Assembly (NCBI GenBank): GCA_027364875.1
Contig: DAHXON010000016.1
Span: forward strand, 1-45,995
Direction of reading: 5' to 3'
DNA length: 45,995 nt
Source: Chloroflexota bacterium
GTDB taxonomy: Bacteria > Chloroflexota > Limnocylindria > Limnocylindrales > CSP1-4
Position numbers and translations under genes: made by a program. The notes under the pieces were generated by a model. The model did no database searches, was not told where the DNA came from, and saw only the letters and a list, made by a program, of their open reading frames with translations. Shown here one piece after another: positions 1-9,178 of this stretch (position 1 is its first letter; every line of letters starts with the position of its first letter).

Positions 1-126
1 GCTGGTAGACCACTCCGCGGCTCCGGCGCCTGGCCGGTAGTCCGGCGAGAGAACCGAGAATCAGGCGAACCAGGCACGAAGATTCCAAGTCCAATCGACA
101 GTCTGACCAGGAAGGAGTCCTAATCG

Positions 127-837
127 ATGGCTCAAACGACGATCCTCGGGCGCGTCGGCCAGCTCTTGCGGGCCAACATAAACAGCCTCCTCGACAGCGC
201 CGAGGACCCGGAGAAGATGCTCGACCAGCTGATCCGGGACTTCACGAACAACATGAGCGAGGCCGAGGACGCCGTCGCCCAGACCATCGGCAACCTGCGC
301 ATGGTCGAGCAGGACTGCAAGGAAGCCACCGATGCCGCGGCCGATTGGGGCGGCAAGGCGACCGCTGCCTCCAAGAAGGCGGACGAGCTGCGCGCGGCCG
401 GCAACACCGTCGATGCCGACAAGTTCGACAACCTCGCGAAGCTGGCTCTCGGCCGCCAGATCAGCTTCGAGAACCAGGTCAAGACGTTCCAGACGCAGAT
501 CGACCAGCAGAGCGTCCTCGTCGATCAGCTCAAGGACGGCCTCAACAAGATGCGGATCCGCCGCGACGAGCTCGTGCAGAAGCGAGACGAGCTGGTCGCC
601 CGGGCCAAGATGGCCAAGGCGCAGACGCAGGTCCAGCAGACCCTTCGCAACGTCTCGGTCATGGATCCCACCAGCGAGCTGTCCCACTACGAGGACAAGA
701 TCCGCCGACAGGAAGCGATGGCCCAGGGCCTCGCCGAAGTCAACGCCAACTCACTCGACGAGCAGTTCGGCTCGCTGCAGGGCCAGGAAGACGACGCCGA
801 GGTCGAAGCGCGGCTGGCCGCCCTAAAGGCCAAGTAG
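127..837 (+). CDS. pspA: PspA/IM30 (Vipp1) family membrane-stress protein
   Basis: The product is a 236-residue, charged, almost wholly helical protein of the PspA/IM30 family, which assembles into rings or rods on the inner face of the cytoplasmic membrane and protects it under stress. The N-terminal segment (about residues 1-25, beginning MAQTTILGRVGQLLRANI) is the amphipathic membrane-binding helix typical of the family. It is followed by 'AEDPEKMLDQLIRDF' and a long coiled coil to about residue 215. Length fits PspA (about 220-240). The ATG at 127 follows an AAGGAG ribosome site at 112-117. The gene stands alone, with no pspF, pspB or pspC beside it, and ends at a strong hairpin shared with the convergent hydrolase. 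The family call is confident; the stress that induces it is not visible. Confidence 0.93.
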   Translation: MAQTTILGRVGQLLRANINSLLDSAEDPEKMLDQLIRDFTNNMSEAEDAVAQTIGNLRMVEQDCKEATDAAADWGGKATAASKKADELRAAGNTVDADKFDNLAKLALGRQISFENQVKTFQTQIDQQSVLVDQLKDGLNKMRIRRDELVQKRDELVARAKMAKAQTQVQQTLRNVSVMDPTSELSHYEDKIRRQEAMAQGLAEVNANSLDEQFGSLQGQEDDAEVEARLAALKAK

Positions 838-868
838 CGCTCCACTCCGGATCGAAATCGGAGAATCC

Positions 869-902
869 GAAGGCCGCCGGTCCGCCGGCGGCCTTCATGT
901 TT
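869..902. terminator. Bidirectional hairpin terminator between pspA and hydrolase
   Basis: A perfect 12-bp stem, GAAGGCCGCCGG (869-880) with CCGGCGGCCTTC (885-896) and a 4-nt loop, lies between two convergent genes that stop at 837 and 912. It is followed by ATGTTT on the plus strand and preceded by GGAGAATCC, so the U-tract is weak in both directions. Its position makes it a likely terminator for both transcripts. Confidence 0.8.
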
Positions 903-911
903 GGGCCTCCG

Positions 912-1763
912 TCAGGCCGCCACGTGCGCCCTGGCTTCGAGGAAGGCCAGGAGGTGCTCGTTGACCTCCTCGGCGTGGGTCCAGGTCATTCCGTGCGGAG
1001 CGCCGGCCACGATCTCGAGCCGGCTGCCGTCGATGGCCTGGTGCGCGCGCCGGGCGCTCACCTCGAGCGGAACGATCCGATCGGCTTCGCCGTGCAGGAT
1101 AAGCGTGGGTACGTCGAAGTGCTCGAGATCGTGCCTGAAGTCGGTCAGCCAGGCGCGCACGCATTCGATCGTGGCGATCGACGACGCCGTGACCGCCGCG
1201 TTCCAGAAGGCACGAACCGCGTCGTCGCTGATGCGCGATCCTCGCAGCACGTCCACGTTGTAGAAGTTGGCGAGGAACCCGGTCAGGAACCCGGGCCGGT
1301 CGCCCTGCAGGCCGGCGATGATCCCCTCGAAGACGCTTCCGTCCACGCCGTCGGGATTGTCCGCGCGCTTGAGAAGGAACGGCGGAATGGCCGAGATCAA
1401 CGTCGCCGTGCGCACTCGCTCCGTGCCGTAGGTCCCGATGTATCTGGCGACCTCGCCACCGCCCATCGAGAAGCCCACCAGGGAGACGTCGCGGAGATCA
1501 AGCCGCTCGACGATCGTGTTGAGGTCGTGGGCAAAGGTGTCGTACTCGTAGCCGGCCGCCGGCCTGCTCGACGCCCCAAAGCCACGCCTGTCGTACGTGA
1601 TGACGCGGTAGCCGGAGGCCAGCAGCGGCGGTATCTGGCGCTCCCACGAAGAACCGCTCTGCGGCCAGCCGTGGATCAGGACCACCGGTCGCCCGGAACC
1701 GTAATCCTCGTAGTGCAGCTCGATGGGTCCGGAATTCTCACGGCCGACTTCGATCCTGGGCAT
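912..1763 (-). CDS. Alpha/beta hydrolase, haloperoxidase/arylesterase-like
   Basis: This 283-residue protein is an alpha/beta-hydrolase of the cofactor-free haloperoxidase/esterase group. Visible elements are the oxyanion strand 'VVLIHGWPQSGSSW' (residues 27-40), 'YDRRGFGASSRP', the nucleophile elbow G-F-S-M-G-G-G with Ser99, the acid Asp228 in 'LHGEADRIVP', and the catalytic His257 in 'GAPHGMTW'. Length matches the family (270-290). There is no signal peptide, so it should act in the cytoplasm, probably on a small ester or as a perhydrolase; the substrate cannot be read. The ATG at 1763 has AAGGAG about 8 nt upstream. It is monocistronic and convergent with pspA. Confidence 0.9.
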   Translation of the reverse strand: MPRIEVGRENSGPIELHYEDYGSGRPVVLIHGWPQSGSSWERQIPPLLASGYRVITYDRRGFGASSRPAAGYEYDTFAHDLNTIVERLDLRDVSLVGFSMGGGEVARYIGTYGTERVRTATLISAIPPFLLKRADNPDGVDGSVFEGIIAGLQGDRPGFLTGFLANFYNVDVLRGSRISDDAVRAFWNAAVTASSIATIECVRAWLTDFRHDLEHFDVPTLILHGEADRIVPLEVSARRAHQAIDGSRLEIVAGAPHGMTWTHAEEVNEHLLAFLEARAHVAA

Positions 1764-2291
1764 GGCGTTCGCTCCTTGGGTCGAGCCGCCGCGGCTACGT
1801 CATTCCCGGTCGCCGGTCCGGCGGAAGCGACCTGCTACCGATTGTGGTTCGACTGGAAAGGCCGTGGCGCGGAGACGGCCGAATGTGCCGGGCACCGGCA
1901 CGGCCCCTCAGCATCGCCCGCCTCGCGCCCGCAGGTCGCCGCCCCGCGTCCGCCCAACAACGCCCCGGGCGATGAAAGGTGGACATTCGCCCGGCCGCTG
2001 CTCAGAGGCACTGTTCCGTCGTGGGATTCGGCCGCATCTCCGAGCACGAATCTGGCCCGCGGGGCCCTCGCCCGCGGAGCCGGACCTCGCAGCCAGCCTC
2101 CCGGTGTCGCCTCGGATCGCCCCGGGCGCTATTCGGCAGGAACCCAGGAACATCGGCCGGAACGCAGCCCCTGGACGGCCCAAGCCTGCCCCGGCGAGAG
2201 TCTTTCGGGCTCCGGAAAGTGGCCTGCCGGGCTCACGCAGGGCCGAAAGGACCGCGGCCGGCGGTACGTATGCAATAGCCGTCTAGATCAT
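1764..2291. other. Intergenic region upstream of the GH51 gene
   Basis: This stretch of about 530 bp separates two divergent genes. I find no convincing coding sequence in it. The hydrolase promoter must lie in its left part, but no clean box pair is visible. The right end leads into the GH51 promoter and operator at 2292-2309. The rest is GC-rich sequence without clear repeats. Confidence 0.5.
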
Positions 2292-2309
2292 GCAAGGGTA
2301 TGCTACATT
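2292..2309 (+). promoter_or_regulatory. Putative LacI operator (site A) abutting -10 of GH51 promoter
   Basis: GCAAGGGTATGC (2292-2303) is directly followed by the -10-like hexamer TACATT (2304-2309). The same arrangement, GCAAGCGTATGC then TACATA, is found on the minus strand upstream of the binding-protein operon (12703-12720), and a third copy lies over the xylA -10 box (12767-12778). A repressor bound here would block transcription of the GH51 gene. No good -35 box is visible at this site. The link to the neighbouring LacI protein is an inference. Confidence 0.6.
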
Positions 2310-2379
2310 CGATTGCAGGCAGTCGAAGCCGACCGAGGAGCGGCTTCGGTCTGACTTATCGGAAGGTTCGCGGGCGCAC

Positions 2380-3912
2380 ATGCTGGAAGCTACCGTCACG
2401 GTCGGCGCCGAACCAATCGGCGTGATATCACCCCGTCTCTACGGGGCCTTCGCCGAGCACCTCGGCAGGTGCTGCTACGGAGGCCTGTGGGTCGGTCCGG
2501 ACTCGGACATACCCAACGTGGACGGGTTCCGCAGCGACGTCGTCGCGGCTCTTCGCGCGCTTCCCACGCCCTTCATTCGCTGGCCGGGCGGCTGCTACTC
2601 CGAGCACTACCACTGGCGCAGCGGCATCGGCCCGGCGGCGACTCGCGCCGCCAGTCTGGGAATGTCCTGCGGCCTCTACACATCGGACAGCCACGCTCTG
2701 GGCACCCACGAGTTCATGCGCTTCTGCGAGCTCATCGGCGCGGAGCCGTATCTGGCCGGCAACGTGGCGACCGGCTCGGTCCAGGAGATGTGCGACTGGA
2801 TCGAGTACGTCAACTCGAGCACGGATTCGGCCCTGACCCGCGAACGCGCCGCCAACGGCAGACTGGCTCCCTGGAACGTCAAGACCTGGGGCGTCGGAAA
2901 CGAGAGCTGGGACTGCGGCGGGCGATTCGACGCGGTCACCTACGCCCACGAGTACCGGCGCTTCGCCCGGATGATCCGCGACGTAGACCCCCGGGCGGAG
3001 CTCGTGGCTGTCGGTCAGGAGGACGAGCCGCTCCCTGAGTCGGGCCTGGATCCGGAGTGGAACGCTCGCTTCCTGGAGACCCTCGGTCCGGCCGCCGGCC
3101 TCGTGGACCATCTGTCGGTTCACAAGTACTGGATCCACGGCGGTCCCGAGACCGACTTCGACGAGAGCCAGTACTACGCCCTGCTCGACGAAGCCGACGG
3201 CACCGAAGGCCTGATCGAACGGACGTGGCGGACCATCGAGGCGGTCGCGCCTCCGTCGCATCGGATCAGGATCGCCCTGGACGAGTGGGGCGTATGGCAC
3301 CCAGAAGCTCGAGACTGGGGTCCGGGGGACGTTCCGCGGCGCCGGCCGCCGGATCTGGAGCAGGCCAACACGCTGCGCGACGCCCTTGCCGTGGCCGTCG
3401 CTCTCGAAGGCCTCCATCGCCAGTGCAACGTGCTGTCGATGGCCAACCTCGCTCAGGTCGTCAACGTCCTGCAGGCGCCGATCCTCACGGACGGCCCGCG
3501 TATCGCCCTGACGCCCACCTACCACGCCCTGGCTCTTCACCGGCCACATGTCGGCGCCCACGCGCTGCCGGTCCAAGTGGAGGCGGCGACCCGGATTCCG
3601 GGCAAACGGACGGCCGTTAGTGCCACAGCCTCCGTCGCGACCAACGGCTCGAGCGGAGCCGTGACGATCGTGAACCGTCACTGGAACGCCCCGGCGGAGG
3701 TCCGGATGAGGCTGACGGGCATGCCCAACGCCAGGGCGGGGGACTCCCGTCTGCTGACGGCGGACGCACCGAACGCAGTCAACGTGCCCGGAGAAGCCGA
3801 GCAGGTCTTCCCGCGGCCACTCGAAGTCGAAGTCCTCGGCGACGCGACCTTCCGTGTCTCGATCCCGGCCCACTCGATGGCCACGATCGAGTTCGCGAGC
3901 AACGGCCGATGA
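2380..3912 (+). CDS. GH51 alpha-L-arabinofuranosidase
   Basis: The 510-residue product belongs to glycoside hydrolase family 51, retaining enzymes that release terminal alpha-L-arabinofuranosyl groups from arabinoxylan, arabinan and their oligomers. Hallmarks are 'YGAFAEHLGRCCYGGLW', 'IRWPGGCYSEHYHW' (about 66-79), the acid/base Glu175 in 'TWGVGNESW', 'LSVHKYW', the nucleophile Glu302 in 'IALDEWGVWHP', and a C-terminal beta domain from about 410. Length is normal for the family. I chose the ATG at 2380, just before the conserved domain and preceded by GGAAGG; an upstream in-frame ATG at 2290 would sit before the -10 box. There is no signal peptide, so it is probably intracellular. It starts the pentose cluster and the LacI gene follows after 55 bp. 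Confidence 0.93.
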   Translation: MLEATVTVGAEPIGVISPRLYGAFAEHLGRCCYGGLWVGPDSDIPNVDGFRSDVVAALRALPTPFIRWPGGCYSEHYHWRSGIGPAATRAASLGMSCGLYTSDSHALGTHEFMRFCELIGAEPYLAGNVATGSVQEMCDWIEYVNSSTDSALTRERAANGRLAPWNVKTWGVGNESWDCGGRFDAVTYAHEYRRFARMIRDVDPRAELVAVGQEDEPLPESGLDPEWNARFLETLGPAAGLVDHLSVHKYWIHGGPETDFDESQYYALLDEADGTEGLIERTWRTIEAVAPPSHRIRIALDEWGVWHPEARDWGPGDVPRRRPPDLEQANTLRDALAVAVALEGLHRQCNVLSMANLAQVVNVLQAPILTDGPRIALTPTYHALALHRPHVGAHALPVQVEAATRIPGKRTAVSATASVATNGSSGAVTIVNRHWNAPAEVRMRLTGMPNARAGDSRLLTADAPNAVNVPGEAEQVFPRPLEVEVLGDATFRVSIPAHSMATIEFASNGR

Positions 3913-3967
3913 CCGCAATCATGCAAGTCCAGGAATCTGTATGTCCGTGGGGAGGAATCCAGACGAC

Positions 3968-5143
3968 ATGACAACCAGCCAGGGAAGGCGTAAGCCCATC
4001 GTCCCCGTACGAGCCGTGGAGAAGCGCGGCTCGGACGGTCAGACCGACGGAAAGCTGGGCGGAGCCGGGCTGGACGGCACGGCCCGGACCAGGACTCAGC
4101 GTCCCAAGCGCAGCCCCACGATGCAGGACATCGCGGACGCCGCGGGCGTCTCTCAGAGCACCGTGTCGCGGATTCTGACCGGCTCGCACGTTGCCATCCC
4201 GATCAACCCGGCAACTCGCGAGCGCGTGCTCGAGGCCGCCCGGCGAATGCGCTACCGGCCCAATCCACTCGCCCGCGGACTGCGCGGCTCCCGAACGATG
4301 CTCCTGGGCGTCATCGTCCGCGAGATCACGGACCCGTTCTTTGCCGGCGCGGTGGATGCCATCTCGGGCGAGGCCAGCAAGCGCGGCTACAACGTGGTCC
4401 TGGGCCACGCTCACGGCAACACGACCGAGGCGATCGCCCTCCGGGCCGTCCTGGAGACCCGGCACTGCGACGCGATCATCCTCGTCGGCGACACGAGCGA
4501 CCAGCCCCTCCTTCTCAAGGACCTGCACGAAACCAACGTCACGGTCGTCGGCGCATGGCAAGGCTCCTCGTCCCTGGGAGGAGTCACCACCGTCAACGTC
4601 GACAACCGCGCCGGCGTATGCGCCCTCATGGACCACCTCCTGGACCTGGGCCACACCCGCATCGCCTTCATCGGCGGTCGATTCGCGGCCGGCTCCCCGC
4701 TCGGCGACATCCAGCAGCGCCTGCTCGCCTTCTCCGGACGGCTCACGGAGAGGGGCGTCCAGATCCCCGAAAGCTACGTCGTCGAGGCTCAGAACAACCT
4801 GGGTTCGGGGGCGGACGCGTTCGAGGCCCTCATGAGACTGCCCGAGCCACCCACCGCGGTGGTCGCCTCCACCGACGTGCTGGCCCTCGGGGCGCTCCAC
4901 GGCGCCTGCCGGATGAACCTGTCCGTGCCCGGGGCGGTCTCGATCGCAGGTTTCGACGATCTGCCGGAGGCCGAGTACTCGAACCCACCGCTCACCACCG
5001 TGCGCCAGCCGATCGCGGAGATGGCGGCGGTGGCCGTTCGCGCCGCGATCGACGAATCGGACCACGAGACCCAGCCAATCGTCGAGATGCTGTCGCCGAA
5101 GCTGATCATTCGCAGTTCGACCGGGCCCGTCCCCGCGCGCTGA
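3968..5143 (+). CDS. LacI-family transcriptional regulator of the pentose cluster
   Basis: This 391-residue protein is a LacI/GalR-type regulator. The helix-turn-helix is at about 51-75 ('PTMQDIADAAGVSQSTVSRIL') and the minor-groove hinge helix follows ('YRPNPLARGLRG', 96-107). The periplasmic-binding-like effector domain starts at 'MLLGVIVREITDPFF' and ends with the typical 'VSIAGFDDLPEAEYSNPPLTTVRQP'. The first 50 residues are a basic, low-complexity extension not found in most members. I chose the ATG at 3968, with GGAGG at 3951-3955; an ATG at 3941 is possible and 3854 would overlap GH51. It probably senses a pentose or xyloside and binds the GCAAKSGTATGC sites at 2292, 12709 and 12767. 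A related half-site, GCAATCATGCAAG (3916-3928), lies just upstream and might mediate autoregulation. Confidence 0.92.
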   Translation: MTTSQGRRKPIVPVRAVEKRGSDGQTDGKLGGAGLDGTARTRTQRPKRSPTMQDIADAAGVSQSTVSRILTGSHVAIPINPATRERVLEAARRMRYRPNPLARGLRGSRTMLLGVIVREITDPFFAGAVDAISGEASKRGYNVVLGHAHGNTTEAIALRAVLETRHCDAIILVGDTSDQPLLLKDLHETNVTVVGAWQGSSSLGGVTTVNVDNRAGVCALMDHLLDLGHTRIAFIGGRFAAGSPLGDIQQRLLAFSGRLTERGVQIPESYVVEAQNNLGSGADAFEALMRLPEPPTAVVASTDVLALGALHGACRMNLSVPGAVSIAGFDDLPEAEYSNPPLTTVRQPIAEMAAVAVRAAIDESDHETQPIVEMLSPKLIIRSSTGPVPAR

Positions 5144-5261
5144 GGGGCGTACCCGCACGCTCGCCGGCGGCGACTCAACTCGGGCTTGGCCGCGGCCCGG
5201 CTCGGCGGCCCGGCGCGACCTGGCATGCGGCCCTGGGCGGCCCGGCGCGGCCCCGCGTGGT

Positions 5262-6593
5262 TCAGCTCGTTTTGGCCGCGGCCGCGATCGCCTGGCAAAC
5301 CTGCTGCGGGGTTGCCCGCCCGCCCAGAAGCGCGGCGGTGTTGTCCTCGATGGTTTGCGTCAGAGTCGGTGAGGTCACCCGGTCGAGATACAGCTGCATT
5401 GATCGGGACTGGTTGCGAGCCGCGACGATCAGGTGGAGGGTCTGATCGTCGACGCTGTCCACGGAGCCAAAGGCCGTTGGAAAGCCCATTCCCGCATGGC
5501 CGATCTGATCCATGACCCTGGTGCTCATCAGGAAGTGAAGGAAGTCCAACGCTTCGGGCGGGGCGTTCTTGCCCACGGCGATGCCGGTAGCGGAGCCCAA
5601 TCCGTCGCTCGCTTCCCCGGCCCCGCCGGCGACCGCCGGGAACGGGAACCAGCCCACGTCCGAGCCGATGCCGGTCCCGCTGGTGCTGCTCGAAGCTGCG
5701 ACCGCGGGCCCCCACTCGCCCATCAGCTCCATCGCGGCCTTGCCGTTGCCCATCCAGGCAGCCTCGTCGCGGTCATACACGGCCGACATGTAGCCGGGCT
5801 GGAACGGATTCTTCGCCACCAGAGCGGCCAGATCCGTGCCCGCGCGCACGCAGCCTTCGGAGTCCCAGGAGCCGTTGAGGATCATGTCCGTCAGGGCGCT
5901 CGAGCCCGCCTCGCGCAGCAGCAGGTAGGTCCAGAGATTCATGCCCGGCCACTCATCCTTGCCGGCGATCGCGAAGGGCACGATGCTCGCGGCCTTGAGC
6001 TTGTCGACGTCCGCGAGCAGCTCGCTCCAGGATGTCGGCGTGTTGGCGATGCCCGCCTTGGTGAAGAGCGGCTGGTTGTAGAAGAAGCCGGCCATGCCCA
6101 TGGCCCAGGGCGCGCCGTATTGCTTGCCCCGGTAGGAGAACACGTTCATCCCGGCTACCTCCTGCGGACTCGGATCCGTCCACGCGGCAACCTGGGACGT
6201 GATGTCCTCCAGGACACCTGCCCTGGCCTGGGAGATGAACTGGACGCCCCCCGTCGATTCGAAGAGGTCAGGCGTGAGGCCCGTGCTCTGAGCGCTGGCG
6301 AGCCTGGCTTGGAGCGTCTCGGCGCTCATGGGCTCGATGGTGATGCTGACCCAGGGATGCTCGTCCATGTACAGGCTGGCGGCCGCCTGCCAGACGCTCT
6401 TGCCCGGATCGGCCGTGCTCGAATGCCACCACTCGATGTTGACGGCGTTGGGCGCCGGACTGGCGGTCACCGGCGCCGGCGTGGGCGCGGCGGTGCGGGT
6501 GGGCGTTGGCGTGGCCTTTCCCCCCGAGCAAGCCCCGGCGCCCACGGCGACGACGGCGGTGAGGGCCAGGAGGCGCCTGGCTATCGGGCTCAC
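5262..6593 (-). CDS. Sugar ABC transporter substrate-binding lipoprotein (orphan paralogue)
   Basis: The 443-residue product is a family 1 (MalE/UgpB-like) sugar-binding lipoprotein. It has a short signal peptide with lipobox GAGAC (Cys22), a Thr/Pro/Ala linker (about 26-48), then a mature domain beginning 'NIEWWHSSTADPGKSVW'. It is clearly paralogous to the binding protein at 11130-12494: both share 'GKQYG.PW.MGM.GF.YN', 'AGKD.WP.M.LWTYL.LR.AG' and 'GNGKAAMELMG.W.P'. It starts at a GTG with GAAGGA upstream. The gene lies 242 bp after the GH3 gene on the same strand and has no permeases of its own, so it either shares the nearby permeases or is a spare specificity subunit. A TATGCT box on the minus strand near 6722-6727 could provide its own promoter. 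Confidence 0.9.
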   Translation of the reverse strand: MSPIARRLLALTAVVAVGAGACSGGKATPTPTRTAAPTPAPVTASPAPNAVNIEWWHSSTADPGKSVWQAAASLYMDEHPWVSITIEPMSAETLQARLASAQSTGLTPDLFESTGGVQFISQARAGVLEDITSQVAAWTDPSPQEVAGMNVFSYRGKQYGAPWAMGMAGFFYNQPLFTKAGIANTPTSWSELLADVDKLKAASIVPFAIAGKDEWPGMNLWTYLLLREAGSSALTDMILNGSWDSEGCVRAGTDLAALVAKNPFQPGYMSAVYDRDEAAWMGNGKAAMELMGEWGPAVAASSSTSGTGIGSDVGWFPFPAVAGGAGEASDGLGSATGIAVGKNAPPEALDFLHFLMSTRVMDQIGHAGMGFPTAFGSVDSVDDQTLHLIVAARNQSRSMQLYLDRVTSPTLTQTIEDNTAALLGGRATPQQVCQAIAAAAKTS

Positions 6594-6835
6594 GCTGCCG
6601 TTCCTTCAGTTCGCATTCGTCCAACCCTCAGGGCGAGTCCCGTCGCGCACTTCCACCGCTCAGCGGATAGACCCTCTCGGACGGCGCGATTCGCCGCCCT
6701 CGACTCCGACCGGACCGGCCTAGCATAGACGCCCGCCCGGCCCTCATGGGGCCGCCGACAACGGACCAGGGACGCACGACCGGGCCCGAACGAGACGCCC
6801 GAGCCCGGTTCGCGGGTATCGAGTTCCCGCCCGCT

Positions 6836-9175
6836 CTACTGGACGGATACCGCTGTGAAATAGCGAGTCCGACCTGCGAGCCTGGTGGCAGTGCCCTCGA
6901 TCGAGAACTCGGCCTGGCACGGCAGATCGTCGGACGACGTGCCGACCATGACGCGAACGCGGCCCGGTTCGAGAACCAGTCCACCATCCACACCGGTAAA
7001 GGCGAGTTGCTCCACGGCAAGCTCGAACGAGACGCGCCTGCGCTCACCCGGCTGCAGAGTCACTCGCTTGAAGCCACGAAGCTCCTTGACCGGCCGGCTG
7101 ACCGAAGCCTCCACGTCCCGAACATACAGCTGGACGACTTCGTCGCCGGCGACATCGCCGACGTTCGCGACGTCCACGCCGGCGACGACGCTGCCGGTCA
7201 TCGGAACGCTGGTCCGGTCGAGGGTCAGGTTGGACAGCTCGAAGCGGGTGTACGAGAGGCCGTAGCCGAACGGCCAGAGCGGCAGGTTGGATCCGTCGAC
7301 GTAGGTCCCCTTCCAGTGGGATTGGCCCCCGGAAGGCTTGTGACCGTAGTAGATCGGTATCTGGCCGACACTCCGCGGCACGGTCACGGGCAGCTTCCCG
7401 CCCGGGTTGAAGTCGCCGAACAGCACGTCCGCGACCGCCTCGGCGCCTTCCTCGCCCGGAACCCAGGCGTGGACCACGGCCGCTACTCTGGCCGCCTCCG
7501 CCTCGATGGCCAGAGGCCGGCCGGCGACGAGCACGAGGACGACGGGCGTGCCGGTCGCAATGATCGCTTCGACGAGCCTCGCCTGGCGTCCGGGCAGGCC
7601 GATGTCTACCCGGTCGCGAGCCTCGCCACAGGTGCAGTCGTCGGTCAGACCGGACCGCTCGCCCGCCACGACGATCGCCACGTCGGCTCCGCGAGCGGCT
7701 CTCGCGGCGGCGGCGATGCCGTCTTCATCGCCGTCGAGGATGCCGCAGCCCCGTTCGTAGACGACCTCCGCCGAACCGGCGTGCCGCCGAATCGCCTCGA
7801 GAATGGTGGCCTTGCCGGCCATCTCATCCACGACGTGGAGGCCCTCCGGCGCGCCCGCGCCCAGGCCGAAGCCGTTCATGTCCAGGATCGCTTCGATGTG
7901 GGCCTGGTGGGCGTAGTCGCCCTGGAGGTTGCGGGCGGAATCGGCGTTGGGACCCACGACCGCGATCTTGCGGAGGTCGCGCCGGAGCGGCAGCGTCCCA
8001 TCGTTGACCAGAAGGACCATCGACTTGCGGGCGATCTCGCGGGCAAGGGCGCGGTCCGAGGCGAAGGGAATGGGCGCCTTGTCCGGATCCACGTACGGCG
8101 CGTCGAAGAGGCCGAGCTCGAACTTGATCCGGAGGACGCGCTCGACGGCCCGGTCGATGGTCCCGAGGTCGATCTTGCCGGTTTCGAGGGCCTGGACGAG
8201 CGGCTCCGCGTAGAAGCGCGTCGTCGGCAGCTCGACGTCGATGCCGGCCTCGAGAGCCAATGCCGCCGCGAGCGACGAGTCATCCGTCATGGCATGGCTC
8301 GACAGGATCTCATCGATGCCCGCGTAGTCGGAGACGACGATGCCGTCGAAGCCCCAGTCGTCGCGGAGCGTGTCGGTGAACAGGGCGCGGGAGGCCACGC
8401 AGGGCATGCCGTCGACGTCGTCGTAGGCGTGCATGACGGACCTGAGGCCCGCGTCACGAACGGCCGCCTCGAATGGGAATAGGAAGAAGTCGCGCAGCTC
8501 GCGGGCGCCGATGTGCGAGGGCGCGTGATTGAAGCCGCCTTCGGGCAGCCCGTGGCCGACCATGTGCTTGGCGGTCGCGAGGACGTGATCCGTCAGGTGC
8601 CCCGAACCCTGGAGACCACGCGTGTAGGCGCAGCCCAGCTCGGCGACCAGGTACGGATCCTCGCCATATGTCTCCTCGATCCGGCCCCAGCGCGGATCGC
8701 GGGTGATGTCGAAGATGGGGGCGAGGGCCTGATGGGCGCCGGCGGAACGCAGCTCCCGGCCGAGGCGATCGGCCATTGCCCGGGTGAGCTCTGGATCCCA
8801 GGCCGAACCCTGGTTGATCGACTGGGGGAAACAGACCGATTCGCGGGCGAGGAGGCCGTGGAGGCACTCCTCGTGGACGATGGCGGGGATACCGAGCCTG
8901 GTCTCTTCGACGAGAAACCGCTGGAGCCGGTTGGCGACCTCCGCGGCCTCTCGCTGATCCAGGTTGGTGGCCCCGGCGATCCGGGTGATCTGGCCGATGC
9001 CGTCGCGAAGGCGGGCCTCCACCCTGGACTGGTCGTAGGCATCGTGGTCGAGAAGCTCGTGCGACCAGATCGAACCCAGCTGCGCGAGCTTCTCCTGGAG
9101 CGACATGCGCTCCAGGAGATCAGCTACGCGTGCGGATATGTCACCGGCCGCGCCCGAAGTGGACGCGCCTGTCAT
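6836..9175 (-). CDS. GH3 beta-glycosidase (beta-glucosidase/beta-xylosidase)
   Basis: This 779-residue protein is a family 3 glycoside hydrolase that removes non-reducing beta-linked sugars from short oligosaccharides. The N-terminal barrel carries 'PRWGRIEETYGEDPYLVAELG' features, the substrate-binding 'KHMVGHG' (203-209) and the nucleophile Asp283 in 'VVSDYAGIDE'. The alpha/beta sandwich follows ('SMVLLVNDGTLPL', 'IAVVGPNADS'), and a fibronectin-III-like domain closes the protein ('FGYGLSYTRFELSNL'). It lacks a signal peptide. It is the last gene of the importer operon, starting 3 bp after the permease stop, so it most likely trims imported xylosides or arabinoxylan oligomers in the cytoplasm. 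Exact sugar preference cannot be decided from the sequence. Confidence 0.93.
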   Translation of the reverse strand: MTGASTSGAAGDISARVADLLERMSLQEKLAQLGSIWSHELLDHDAYDQSRVEARLRDGIGQITRIAGATNLDQREAAEVANRLQRFLVEETRLGIPAIVHEECLHGLLARESVCFPQSINQGSAWDPELTRAMADRLGRELRSAGAHQALAPIFDITRDPRWGRIEETYGEDPYLVAELGCAYTRGLQGSGHLTDHVLATAKHMVGHGLPEGGFNHAPSHIGARELRDFFLFPFEAAVRDAGLRSVMHAYDDVDGMPCVASRALFTDTLRDDWGFDGIVVSDYAGIDEILSSHAMTDDSSLAAALALEAGIDVELPTTRFYAEPLVQALETGKIDLGTIDRAVERVLRIKFELGLFDAPYVDPDKAPIPFASDRALAREIARKSMVLLVNDGTLPLRRDLRKIAVVGPNADSARNLQGDYAHQAHIEAILDMNGFGLGAGAPEGLHVVDEMAGKATILEAIRRHAGSAEVVYERGCGILDGDEDGIAAAARAARGADVAIVVAGERSGLTDDCTCGEARDRVDIGLPGRQARLVEAIIATGTPVVLVLVAGRPLAIEAEAARVAAVVHAWVPGEEGAEAVADVLFGDFNPGGKLPVTVPRSVGQIPIYYGHKPSGGQSHWKGTYVDGSNLPLWPFGYGLSYTRFELSNLTLDRTSVPMTGSVVAGVDVANVGDVAGDEVVQLYVRDVEASVSRPVKELRGFKRVTLQPGERRRVSFELAVEQLAFTGVDGGLVLEPGRVRVMVGTSSDDLPCQAEFSIEGTATRLAGRTRYFTAVSVQ

Positions 9176-9178
9176 GGT

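Noticed and set aside
345-2354. Long plus-strand open frame of 669 codons across pspA and the hydrolase
   Set aside because: Its product is Arg/Gly/Pro-rich and it overlaps two clear genes in other frames; it is a GC-rich shadow frame.
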